NCBI GenBank assembly: GCA_003151975.1
Contig: PLZD01000059.1
Location: 7,380-59,096 of the forward strand
Reading direction: 5' to 3'
Source of the DNA: Elusimicrobiota bacterium
GTDB lineage: Bacteria; Elusimicrobiota; Elusimicrobia; UBA1565; UBA9628
DNA: 51,717 nt
Positions 32,754 through 40,420 of this stretch are shown here, piece by piece (the first letter of the stretch is position 1; each line of letters starts with the position of its first letter). Below the pieces are notes generated by a model. The model was not told the DNA's origin and did not search any database. It saw only the letters and a program-made list of their open reading frames with translations. The translations under genes and the position numbers were made by a program.

Positions 32754-34150
32754 GGTTTGTCTTTGACGAGTCTTAGCAGTTCGGGCCCCGTGGTCTCGCC
32801 GACGCGGTGCGCGAACACGCGGCGTTCGGGGTCTATCACCACGATTTTCCCGAGCGCGGAAAGCTCCGCGGGCTCGATGACGCCGCGATAGCCGGGCAAG
32901 CGCGCGTAGCGGCCGTCTCCGGGCGTCAGATCGAGCAGGAGATGCCGGCGCTCGGGCAGATAGTGGGAGCGCAGCGCCGCGTACTCGAGCGCGCCCCAAT
33001 GCACGACGGGCTCATCTGCCGGGGAAGCGCGGCGCACGAAGGCGCTCAAGGCGTCCAGCCTTGGATCGAAGACGAGATTCGAGGCGAAATACGCGCAGGT
33101 CCCACAGATCGCCGCGCCCGCCAAGCCGATGCGCGCGACGGCGCTCCAAGGCCCTTTGAGCGCGCGCTCCGCGCTCAACGCGAGAAGCGGATAGACCGAA
33201 AGTCCGAGGAAAATCAGATAGCGCGCCTGGAACGCGGGCTTGCCGTTGATCCAGCCGACGACGGCGGCCGCGGCCAAGGGCACGGCGATGTTGACGAGGC
33301 AGAAGCGCAGCTCGCTCTTCAGGCGCCAAACGCCGGCCGCGCCGAGCGTTGCGGCCGCGAGGCCGATGGCCAGCAAAGTCCTCGGCAAGGCCAGCGCCAT
33401 GTAGGCCGGATCGAAAAGGAAAGAGCCGAGCAGGCGCCCGAGCGTGACCGCGTTTAAGGGCTCGTTCTGAAACCAAATTCCGAGCGCCATGCGCCTCTGC
33501 GCGAGCGCGGCGAGTAAGCCGGGCATGAAGCAAAGTCCGGCCGCGGCGTGCGCGGCAAGCCAGGGCGCGAGCCTCTTTCTTTCCGGAGGATTGACGAAAA
33601 GTCCGAGAAGGAAAAATCCGTAGAAATAATGCGTGTAGAGTCCGCACGCCGCGAGCGCGGCGTAGAGAAGCGCCTCGCGGCCGGACCAGCCCTCGCGCAA
33701 CCGCAAGGCGACCAGCATCTGGCCCGCCGCAAGCAACAGCACGAGCGAATAGCAGCGGCCCGTCTGGGCTCCGTGAATCCAGAGCGAGGAGAACGCGCCC
33801 AGGAAAAACGCCAAAGTCGCCGCGGCCGGCGCGAGCCTTCGGCAGAGCGACCAATACAGCGGCAAGGCCGCGATCCCGCAAAGCGCCGAAAACAGTCGCA
33901 AGCCGATCATCGCGTCGGGCCAAGGCGGCAGCCAGAACCGCATCAATAAAAAGTGCAGGGCCGGAGTCGTCTCGAGCGAAGCGACCAGGCCGGGGATGTC
34001 GGAGGCGGGCTGACGCGCGATCATCAAGGTGACCGCCTCGTCGGACCACAGCGAGGGCCGGCCGAGCCAAAGCAGGCGGGCAAGCGCTCCCAGCGCCAGC
34101 ACGCCCGCCGCCGCTGGATTGCGGCGGACCCAGTCCTTGGCTGCTCTCAT
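32750..34150 (-). CDS. GT-C (GT39/ArnT-like) membrane glycosyltransferase
   Basis: 466 residues with about 10 TM segments. The first loop carries SLWSDEAVTLMIA with the catalytic-type acidic pair, as in GT39/GT83 polyprenyl-phosphate-sugar transferases. The C-terminal 100 residues are soluble. ATG 34150 is chosen over the longer ORF because TATACT (34158-34163, minus) lies 7 nt upstream. It overlaps the end of the ClpP-like gene by 4 bp. It is a distant relative of the GT-C protein at 22905; donor and acceptor are unknown. Confidence 0.82.
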   Translation of the reverse strand: MRAAKDWVRRNPAAAGVLALGALARLLWLGRPSLWSDEAVTLMIARQPASDIPGLVASLETTPALHFLLMRFWLPPWPDAMIGLRLFSALCGIAALPLYWSLCRRLAPAAATLAFFLGAFSSLWIHGAQTGRCYSLVLLLAAGQMLVALRLREGWSGREALLYAALAACGLYTHYFYGFFLLGLFVNPPERKRLAPWLAAHAAAGLCFMPGLLAALAQRRMALGIWFQNEPLNAVTLGRLLGSFLFDPAYMALALPRTLLAIGLAAATLGAAGVWRLKSELRFCLVNIAVPLAAAAVVGWINGKPAFQARYLIFLGLSVYPLLALSAERALKGPWSAVARIGLAGAAICGTCAYFASNLVFDPRLDALSAFVRRASPADEPVVHWGALEYAALRSHYLPERRHLLLDLTPGDGRYARLPGYRGVIEPAELSALGKIVVIDPERRVFAHRVGETTGPELLRLVKDKP

Positions 34151-34157
34151 ACCGGCG

Positions 34158-34206
34158 AGTATAGCGAAAATGAGACCTTGACGATCCTGGCTTCCGGGGT
34201 TATCCT
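34158..34206. promoter_or_regulatory. Divergent leaderless promoters
   Basis: Minus-strand TATACT (34158-34163) is 7 nt before the glycosyltransferase ATG. Plus-strand TATCCT (34201-34206) is 6 nt before the S1/P1 nuclease ATG. No Shine-Dalgarno on either side. Confidence 0.68.
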
Positions 34207-34212
34207 TCACGT

Positions 34213-35253
34213 ATGCGACCCCTCGCACCGCGCATTGCGCTGTTAGCCGTTTCCTGCCTTTGGATTCCTGCCTCCTGCTTCGCCTGGTCCCACGACGAGC
34301 ACAGCGCCATCGCCGACCGCGCGATGACGTTGCTCCAGCAGCAGAACTCGCCCGCGGTGACGGCCATCGCGCAGATCCTTCCCGCGGGCGCGACTCTGGC
34401 GTCGATCGCGCCTTGCGCCGACGACATCCGCCACCCTCCGAAGGGCGCCGGTGCGACCACGACTTGCGGCGGCCTGACTTTGGCGTGGAACTCGGCGAGC
34501 GAACCCTGGCATTTCATCGACGAGCCGGTCTCCGAGAATCCGGCGAGCGCCTCCGACATGCAGAAATATTGCGCCGGAGGCAATTGCATCATCGGCGCGT
34601 TTCATAACCAGCTGCAAATACTGACGGGAAAGGCGCCGGGCGACAAGGCCACGGCCCTGATGTTCGTCGTGCATCTCGTCGGCGACGCGCACCAGCCTCT
34701 GCATTGCGCCACCCAGCTGGTCCTGGATTCCAGCGGCAATCCTCAGCCCGATCCCAAGCGCCCGGGAAAAATGCTCAGCGACGGCGGCGGCAACGCCAAG
34801 GCGGTCTCGATCCCGGGCACGACCCCGAAGTATCCGCTTGAAATGCACTCGCTTTGGGATCAAGACATGCAGGCCGCGGACGTCCCGGGCATAGACTTGT
34901 CGGGCGCTTCTTGGCAAAGCCTCGATCCGGGAACGACGCCTGACGCCGTGGTCGCCCAGGCCGCGTTCGAGAGCTTCGGCATCGCCCGGACGGTGATCTA
35001 CCCGAACTACACCGATTCAAACGCCGCGAACAATCCCGACGCCATGCCGCTCGCCTCCGACGGCGTCACGCGGATCGTGACGCCGAAGTATCAGTCGGAC
35101 ATGAGGGGGCTCGCCGAGCTGCGCCTGCAGTTGGCCGCGGTCCGCCTGGCGGCCATACTCGACAACGCGTTGGCCGGCGCGCCCCAGACGGGGTCTGCGC
35201 CCGCGCAAAGTCTGGGCTCGGGAAAGGGAGCGGCGGTCAGGACGCCATGGTGA
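34213..35253 (+). CDS. Secreted S1/P1 nuclease (copy 1)
   Basis: 346 residues with a signal peptide ending FA, so that mature protein begins with W25, whose main chain is a zinc ligand in this family. Other ligands are visible: H30, a D in APCADDIRH, H in PWHFIDEP, H and D in VVHLVGDAHQPLHC, and H/D in MHSLWDQD. S1/P1 enzymes cut single-stranded DNA and RNA and have 3'-nucleotidase activity. A 60-residue insertion (DPKRPGKM..) sits before the DGGGNAKAV segment. The second copy follows after 4 nt, so they form an operon under the leaderless promoter at 34201. Confidence 0.94.
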   Translation: MRPLAPRIALLAVSCLWIPASCFAWSHDEHSAIADRAMTLLQQQNSPAVTAIAQILPAGATLASIAPCADDIRHPPKGAGATTTCGGLTLAWNSASEPWHFIDEPVSENPASASDMQKYCAGGNCIIGAFHNQLQILTGKAPGDKATALMFVVHLVGDAHQPLHCATQLVLDSSGNPQPDPKRPGKMLSDGGGNAKAVSIPGTTPKYPLEMHSLWDQDMQAADVPGIDLSGASWQSLDPGTTPDAVVAQAAFESFGIARTVIYPNYTDSNAANNPDAMPLASDGVTRIVTPKYQSDMRGLAELRLQLAAVRLAAILDNALAGAPQTGSAPAQSLGSGKGAAVRTPW

Positions 35254-35257
35254 AACT

Positions 35258-36253
35258 ATGAAAATCGCTACCAAGTCGGGGCGAGCGGCGCTGGCGGCGT
35301 TGGTGCTGTTGTGGCCGCAGCTCCTGATGGCTTGGTCGGAAAACGGCCATCGCATCGTCGGCCAGATCGCGCAGGATTTGTTGACGAAGGATCCCGGCGG
35401 CGCCAACGCCATCGCCGGCATCAAGGACGTGATGGGCGCGAGCTACGGCCCGAACGCCCTGGCCAACATCGCGCCCTGCGCGGATTTCGTGCGCCACGCA
35501 AACGAGGACGGCTCGGCGGTCCCCGATGCGGGGGGCACGATCAACTGCGGCGGGCTGACCATCCCCGTCGAACCCGAGAGCGCGCCCTGGCATTTCGTCG
35601 ACGTGCCGATTACCGAGTCGGCCGACTCGGTCGGGAATTTTTGCGGCGCGAAGGGCTGCGTGATCAGCGCGATCTCAAACGCCGTCTCCGTCCTGCAGAC
35701 CAGCGCCGTGCAGGCCGACCGGCAGAAGCAGTTGATGTATCTCGTGCACTTCGTGGGCGATGCGCATCAGCCTCTGCATTGCGCCTATGCCGTCCTTTCG
35801 GACGGCAGTCCCGACCGCGGCGGCAATTGCGAGCACATCCGCTACGGCGGCAAGTCGATGGCCTTCCACGCGTTGTGGGATCATCGGCTCAACGCGGCGG
35901 ATGCGCCCAATTGGCAAGCGGAGGCGCAGCGGTTGGAGGGCGGCGCTTCGGTTCCGACCGTCACGAACGCGGGCGCTGTCGCATTGCAGGCGGCCACCGA
36001 AAGCTTCCAGGACGGCCACGACGTCATGAACGAGTTCCTGCAGCTTCCCAACGCCGCAGCCCAGCAGTGTACGAGGACTCCGGGCCAGCGCATTCCATCG
36101 GTCGTCCTGCCGGACGGTTATGAGGGCCAGTATGCCGCCAAGATCGACGAGCGCCTGCAGATGGCGGGCGCTCGGCTGGCGGGGCTCTTGAAGCTCGCCT
36201 TCGGCGGCAACGGCCAGGCGCCGCGGATTATCTCAAGGGCTGTGGCGCCTTAA
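35258..36253 (+). CDS. Secreted S1/P1 nuclease (copy 2)
   Basis: 331 residues; same family as the upstream gene but clearly diverged. The signal peptide ends MA before W26. Ligand motifs are H31 (WSENGHRIV), APCADFVRH, PWHFVDVPI, LVHFVGDAHQPLHC, DRGGNCEHI and FHALWDH. All nine zinc-ligand positions appear to be present, so it should be active on nucleic acids outside the cytoplasm. Six cysteines suggest disulphides. Its 3' end overlaps the convergent PLC-like gene by 26 bp. Confidence 0.94.
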   Translation: MKIATKSGRAALAALVLLWPQLLMAWSENGHRIVGQIAQDLLTKDPGGANAIAGIKDVMGASYGPNALANIAPCADFVRHANEDGSAVPDAGGTINCGGLTIPVEPESAPWHFVDVPITESADSVGNFCGAKGCVISAISNAVSVLQTSAVQADRQKQLMYLVHFVGDAHQPLHCAYAVLSDGSPDRGGNCEHIRYGGKSMAFHALWDHRLNAADAPNWQAEAQRLEGGASVPTVTNAGAVALQAATESFQDGHDVMNEFLQLPNAAAQQCTRTPGQRIPSVVLPDGYEGQYAAKIDERLQMAGARLAGLLKLAFGGNGQAPRIISRAVAP

Positions 36254-37610
36254 GCCCGGCCAACGCCGGGAGCGAGAACCGCAGGTACTTCTCCGGGGAG
36301 CGGCCGACGTTTCCCACGGCATCGGACGCCGACACTCGGAATCCATAGAGTCCTCCGCCGGCGGGCGCGGCGAACTCCGTAGAGGCTCCCTGAGGCTTCG
36401 CGTCGACGGTCCGCCAATCCGTCCAAGAATTTCCGTTCCAGCGCCGGTACTCGAACCGGTAGCTTCTCCGGTCGACGCCGCTTTGCGCGTCAACGGCTGA
36501 GGCATGCAGGATCACGCGCTGGATCGAGGTCTGGTCCGGGCTCTTGGGATCGGAGGAATTCAGGGAATCCAGCTTGACCTCGGGCGCCGTGTGATCGATC
36601 TGCTTGAAAAAGTAGACGAACAGCGCGGCGACCCGTTTGTAGGCCAACGGCATCAAGACGCGGCCCTCTTCCTTGAGCTGCGCCTCCTTGAAGTGGGTCT
36701 TGCGGCGTCGCCCGCGATCCGCATCGCCGTCGACTCCCAGAAGGCCGGGGCCGTTGCCCGCGTCATAGTGGTGCGTGATCTCTCCGGTCTTGCGGAAAAT
36801 CTCATAGAGCGTCGAAAATGATTCGACGGGCCCTTCCGGCACTTGAAGCCACTCGGCGTAGTGGTCTCCCATGTAGGACTCGTACATGTCGGAGTTGTGG
36901 AAGGGGTGCGCCCAGAGCAGGTTGTGCGCGGGAACGGTCAAGTCTTCGAGGAGATGCGCGACGTGGCCGAGATACCAGTAGGCCTTGGCCTTGTCTCCTT
37001 TCCTATATAAAGACAGGACGCCGAGGCCCTTGGTCCCGCGGTGCGCGCCGGAATTGTCGCTCCAGTCCTTATCGTACTTGCCGTTGATGCCGTAGCCGCC
37101 GGACCAATACTTGTGCGCCCTGTTCACGGAACTGTCGAAGCCGAGCCAGCCGGCGTAGTCGCCCTTTTTGTAGTTCCAGAAATGCCGGTTGAACGACATG
37201 ATGTCGTTGAAGGGGTTGAGGTTGGCCTTGTCCTCTTCGTAGGAGCCGGAGATCACGGTGTTGTGGCCTTCCCCGGGCTTGTCGCCCGAGATGCCGCCGA
37301 TGAAGCTCTCCAGTTCTCCGCCCTCGTATTGGGCCGCGTACATCTCGTAGGCCGTGCGCGTGATGTGCATGTGCGCCACAGTGCTGTGCTCGGCTTCGAC
37401 GGGCTTGTTCGGGTCGTCGGTCGGCTCCGACGGCGGCTCGTCGGCCGGAGCGGCGGCCACCGGCGGCAGCGCCGGCGCGCCTTCGTCCTTGACCTGCGCC
37501 CAATCGGACTTGAAATAGTTTTCGCGCAGGGATGACCCGCTCGTCTGGATCGCGGCGAAAGAAACGGTCGAGAGGAGAAGGGCCAGGGCGGAGAGGGCGA
37601 TTTTTTTCAT
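36228..37610 (-). CDS. Exported zinc-dependent phospholipase C-like protein with C-terminal Ig-like domain
   Basis: 460 residues with a signal peptide (MKKIALSALALLLSTVSFA). Residues about 75-345 show the zinc phospholipase C / S1-P1 fold. It has HMHITRTAYEMY with an early His, LGHVAHLLEDLTVPAH with the central zinc cluster (H..H...ED), then HYAEWLQ. Residues about 350-455 are an Ig/FN3-like domain (SAVDAQSGVDRRSYRFEY), often used to bind surfaces. Probable substrate: phospholipid or another phosphodiester. Shine-Dalgarno AAGGAGG lies 9 nt before the ATG, in contrast to the leaderless neighbours. Confidence 0.85.
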   Translation of the reverse strand: MKKIALSALALLLSTVSFAAIQTSGSSLRENYFKSDWAQVKDEGAPALPPVAAAPADEPPSEPTDDPNKPVEAEHSTVAHMHITRTAYEMYAAQYEGGELESFIGGISGDKPGEGHNTVISGSYEEDKANLNPFNDIMSFNRHFWNYKKGDYAGWLGFDSSVNRAHKYWSGGYGINGKYDKDWSDNSGAHRGTKGLGVLSLYRKGDKAKAYWYLGHVAHLLEDLTVPAHNLLWAHPFHNSDMYESYMGDHYAEWLQVPEGPVESFSTLYEIFRKTGEITHHYDAGNGPGLLGVDGDADRGRRRKTHFKEAQLKEEGRVLMPLAYKRVAALFVYFFKQIDHTAPEVKLDSLNSSDPKSPDQTSIQRVILHASAVDAQSGVDRRSYRFEYRRWNGNSWTDWRTVDAKPQGASTEFAAPAGGGLYGFRVSASDAVGNVGRSPEKYLRFSLPALAGLKAPQPLR

Positions 37611-37630
37611 GCGTGCGGCCTCCTTGTTAT

Positions 37631-38896
37631 TTATGGGACCATCGGGTCATCGGTGAAGAGCTGGCCGGCGATGGCGCGCGCGGCTCTTTCCGCGGCGGTG
37701 ACCTTGTGGCTCAGAATGCGCCGGCTTTGCCGCAGATCGGGCTCGAAGAGCTTGGCGTTGACCGTGGACGCCAGGCGGGCGTCGGTGGCGACGATGTTGA
37801 GCTCGTCGTTGTGGACCAGGCTTCGGGGATCGAGATTCGAGGAGCCGAAGGTGGTCCAATAGTCGTCGATGACCGCGACCTTCTCGTGCGCCATGCGGTT
37901 CTGGTATTCGTAGACCTCGGCGCCCGCCGAGAGCAGGTCGGGATAGAAGGCGCGCGAGGCGTCCTGCATGAGCTTGATGTTGTTCTTCGCCGGCAAAACG
38001 ATTTGGACTTTCACTCCGCGGCGCGCGGCGGTCTCCAGAGCCTTAATGACGCCCGCGTCCACGAAGTAGGGGTCCGCGATGCGGATGAGCTTCTGCGAGG
38101 TCGCAAACGCCGCGAGATACGCGCGCCGGATGTTCTGATCGTGGTCGGCGCCTAGGTGCGCGACGACGCGCGTCTGCGCGCCGTCGGGCTGGTCGGCCGA
38201 GGGGGGCAGCAGGTTCTCACCCGGCTCGGTCGTTCCGCCCACCGCTTGCCACTGCGAGAGAAACGCCTTCTGGAGCAGGGCCACCGCGGGTCCCCGGATC
38301 AACGACTGCTGATCGTGCCATTGCTCTTGATAAGTCTCGCCGATGTTCATGCCGCCGGTAAATCCGATGAGCCCGTCGACGACCATGACTTTGCGGTGGT
38401 CCAGGTGCGTGTCGAGCGGCGGCGCGGGGCGCACCAGCACATGCACGCCTTCGCCGCGCAGATAGCCGAGGAGCGCTTTGACGTCTTGGTGGTCCGTGTT
38501 CGAGCCCTTGGCGTCGAGCAGCACGCGCACGCGCACGCCCCCAGCGGCTTTTTTCGCCAGCACGCGGGCCAGCGACCAGCCGATCTTGTCGGCTTGATAT
38601 TGGAAGACTTCGATGTGGATCGAGTTGCGGGCGCCCGAGACCGCGGCCAGCGCCGGAGCCATGACCTCGCGGTCGACGAGAAAATCGATCGAGTTCTTGC
38701 CCGCGTTTTGTGCGCCCGCGGATGCGTCGATGTAGGCGAGATATCCAAGCCAGTCGCCGGGCGTGAACACGGGCTTGGCCATAACCGCAATGGTCGGCGC
38801 GCCGCGTTGGAACTTGAAGGCGACCGGGCTCGGCGCCCAGTCTTGCGCCGACGCCGTCGCGCCGATCACGAGCAAAAAGGAGGCGATCATCCTCAC
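37631..38896 (-). CDS. Exported PLD-superfamily protein (cardiolipin synthase-like, two HKD motifs)
   Basis: 421 residues with a short signal peptide (MRMIASFLLVIGATASAQ). HKD motif 1 is HRKVMVVD with GFTGGMNIG after it, and motif 2 is HEKVAVID with FGSSNLDPRS. This pairing matches cardiolipin synthase-type PLDs, but such enzymes are normally membrane-bound and cytoplasm-facing. Export suggests a secreted phospholipase D or nuclease role. GTG 38896 lies 6 nt after TAGACT (38903-38908, minus). ATG 38890 is also possible. The PLC-like gene follows after 20 nt but has its own Shine-Dalgarno. Confidence 0.87.
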   Translation of the reverse strand: MRMIASFLLVIGATASAQDWAPSPVAFKFQRGAPTIAVMAKPVFTPGDWLGYLAYIDASAGAQNAGKNSIDFLVDREVMAPALAAVSGARNSIHIEVFQYQADKIGWSLARVLAKKAAGGVRVRVLLDAKGSNTDHQDVKALLGYLRGEGVHVLVRPAPPLDTHLDHRKVMVVDGLIGFTGGMNIGETYQEQWHDQQSLIRGPAVALLQKAFLSQWQAVGGTTEPGENLLPPSADQPDGAQTRVVAHLGADHDQNIRRAYLAAFATSQKLIRIADPYFVDAGVIKALETAARRGVKVQIVLPAKNNIKLMQDASRAFYPDLLSAGAEVYEYQNRMAHEKVAVIDDYWTTFGSSNLDPRSLVHNDELNIVATDARLASTVNAKLFEPDLRQSRRILSHKVTAAERAARAIAGQLFTDDPMVP

Positions 38897-38938
38897 TTCG
38901 CGAGTCTAGCAAAAGCCGAAATGAAGGGAAAGAGGAAA

Positions 38939-39002
38939 TAGGTCGTTAGGCCTATGTCATTCTAGGCCCTTAGGGACTTGCGGCCTGGGCCTTTTAGGCT
39001 AT
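38939..39002 (+). repeat. Degenerate 8-nt tandem array over the riboswitch promoter
   Basis: TAGG occurs at 38939, 38947, 38963, 38971 and 38995: spacings 8, 16, 8 and 24, all multiples of 8. In phase the octamers are TAGGTCGT, TAGGCCTA, (TGTCATTC), TAGGCCCT, TAGGGACT, (TGCGGCCT), (GGGCCTTT) and TAGGCTAT. Consensus TAGGCCTT. The last unit overlaps the -10 box, so a protein bound here would directly affect transcription. Confidence 0.65.
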
Positions 39003-39005
39003 CCT
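38978..39005 (+). promoter_or_regulatory. Promoter of the riboswitch-HKD nuclease transcript
   Basis: -35 TTGCGG (38978-38983), 16-bp spacer, -10 TATCCT (39000-39005). The aptamer P1 begins 7 nt later at 39013, which should be the transcription start. The -35 resembles that at 31160. Confidence 0.65.
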
Positions 39006-39012
39006 CATGACA

Positions 39013-39077
39013 TCCTGTAATCCTCGAGATCAGGTCGAGGAGCATCCACCGCCGGGCCTAATCCGGCGTCACCAGGG
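39013..39077 (+). promoter_or_regulatory. Purine-family riboswitch, probable 2'-dG-II class, copy before HKD nuclease
   Basis: Same 65-nt architecture as the minus-strand copy at 26987-27051. P1 is TCCTG/CAGGG and P2 is TCCTCGA/TCGAGGA with loop GATCAGG. P3 is CGCCGG/CCGGCG with loop GCCTAAT. J2/3 is GCATCCAC and J3/1 is TCAC. The copies differ at only five positions. Two are in stems and keep pairing (P2 U-A versus U-G, P1 U-G versus U-A); the rest fall in J2/3 and L3. In xpt numbering positions 47 and 51 are C and 74 is C, as expected for a guanine-base ligand with a deoxyribose. J3/1 is two nt longer than in xpt. Ligand assignment is inferred. Confidence 0.82.
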
Positions 39078-39099
39078 GATAAAGGCCGTCGTAGGGCCG

Positions 39100-39148
39100 G
39101 CTTCTCTGGCAAACCATGAGAAGCTTCTCTGAGGAGGACTATCTCATG
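39100..39148 (+). other. Possible translational expression platform before the HKD nuclease
   Basis: Hairpin GCTTCTCTGG-CAAA-CCA-t-GAGAAGC (39100-39124). Its 3' part CATGAG (39115-39120) is also complementary to CTCATG (39143-39148), which contains the start codon and would enclose the Shine-Dalgarno GAGGAGG (39131-39137). The two folds exclude each other, as expected of a riboswitch that gates translation. This is a reading of the sequence, not a calculated fold. Confidence 0.45.
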
Positions 39149-40420
39149 AAGAAGATGCAACCGGTCGGGAAGCTCGCCGCAGCCGCACTTCTCGCCTTGC
39201 TGGTTCCCCAAGCAACGATGGCGGCCGACATGTCGGCGTTCCTGGAGAATCTCGATCTCGGCAAGAGCGGGGTCTTCTCGGATATCTCGACGGTCCGCGC
39301 GCCCAAAGCGCCGTGGAGCCCCTCGCATACTCCCGCGCGTCCGCCGCAGCCCAAGCCCGCCCCCAATCCCGGCGGCGGCTCGAGCGCCGGAAGCGTTTCG
39401 CTCAACGGGACGACTCTGCCGAGCTTCATCTTCACGGGCCGCGGCGGCGACGTCTCGGCGCAAGTCGCGGCCGCGATAGACGCGTCCCGAATCTCGGTGA
39501 ACGTGGCGCTCTACACGCTGACGCTTCCTAATGTGGCCGACTCGCTGGTGCGCGCCAAACAGCGCGGCGTGGCCGTGCAGGTCGTCTACGATTTCGGTCA
39601 CTCATCGAGCGCGGGCGGCGCGAGCGTCGGTTCGCAGCCGAGCGCGGGAGCTTCCGAGAAGATCGGCCAGCTGCTCTCCGCCGGCATACCCGTTCGCGTC
39701 CTGCGCGGCTCGGGCCCCTACGGCATCATGCACAATAAATTCGCCGTCATCGACGGCCAGCTCGTCGAGACCGGTTCGTTCAACTGGACGACGGCGGCCG
39801 ACACGAAGAACCACGAGAACGCGTTGTTTCGCACGGACGGAAATCTGATCGCCGACTATCAAGCGTACTTCGATTGGATGTGGCGCCAGGCCGGTCAGGC
39901 CGGCGGCGGCTCGGCTCCCGGACCGACGGGCACCCCGCCGTCCTGCGCCGACGGCCCGTCGGCTCTCGGCCGGACATGGCCCGAATGTTCGTTCTCTCCC
40001 GGCGGCCCCACCGAGGCGCTCATCGCGCAGGCCATCGGCTTGGCCAAGACGCGCGTGCACATCGCGATGTTCAGCTTCACCTCGCCGTCGATCGTGCAGG
40101 CGATCATCGCCGCGAATAACCGCGGCGTCGACGTTATGCTCGTCTTCGACCGCCTGCAGGCGAAGACCGAGGCGGGCCTTAAACCCCTGCAGGACGCGGG
40201 CGTGCCTTATCGCTTGAACTCGGGACTCGGCGGCAGCGGCGGCGTGCTGCACGACAAGTTCGGGCTCTTTGACGATCTGCTCGAGACCGGCTCGTTCAAC
40301 TATACGACCAACGCGAGCCAGAACAACTTCGAGAACGCGTTTTTCTCATCGGCTTCGTCGGACCTGGACGGCTACGAGTCGGAGTTCCAGGCGATCTACG
40401 CGGAGGGATCGAACTCCTAG
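39146..40420 (+). CDS. Secreted tandem-HKD PLD-superfamily nuclease/phospholipase
   Basis: 424 residues: signal peptide (MKKMQPVGKLAAAALLALLV), a Pro/Gly linker (about 60-90), then two PLD repeats. Repeat 1 has HNKFAVID followed by TGSFNWT, and repeat 2 has HDKFGLFD followed by TGSFNYT. The MHNKFxxxD...GSFNWT form is that of the Nuc-like endonuclease branch rather than classic lipid-cutting PLD, so DNA is a likely substrate. The two repeats form one active site in such enzymes. Expression is probably gated by the 2'-deoxyguanosine-type riboswitch upstream. ATG 39146 has an ideal Shine-Dalgarno. The preceding in-frame ATG at 39116 lies inside the leader hairpin. Confidence 0.88.
   Translation: MKKMQPVGKLAAAALLALLVPQATMAADMSAFLENLDLGKSGVFSDISTVRAPKAPWSPSHTPARPPQPKPAPNPGGGSSAGSVSLNGTTLPSFIFTGRGGDVSAQVAAAIDASRISVNVALYTLTLPNVADSLVRAKQRGVAVQVVYDFGHSSSAGGASVGSQPSAGASEKIGQLLSAGIPVRVLRGSGPYGIMHNKFAVIDGQLVETGSFNWTTAADTKNHENALFRTDGNLIADYQAYFDWMWRQAGQAGGGSAPGPTGTPPSCADGPSALGRTWPECSFSPGGPTEALIAQAIGLAKTRVHIAMFSFTSPSIVQAIIAANNRGVDVMLVFDRLQAKTEAGLKPLQDAGVPYRLNSGLGGSGGVLHDKFGLFDDLLETGSFNYTTNASQNNFENAFFSSASSDLDGYESEFQAIYAEGSNS

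Noticed and set aside
39108-39115. GGCAAACC resembling a c-di-GMP-I riboswitch core
   Set aside because: The remaining conserved parts (the GACGCAAAGCC half and its stem) are absent. It is the loop and arm of the local hairpin.
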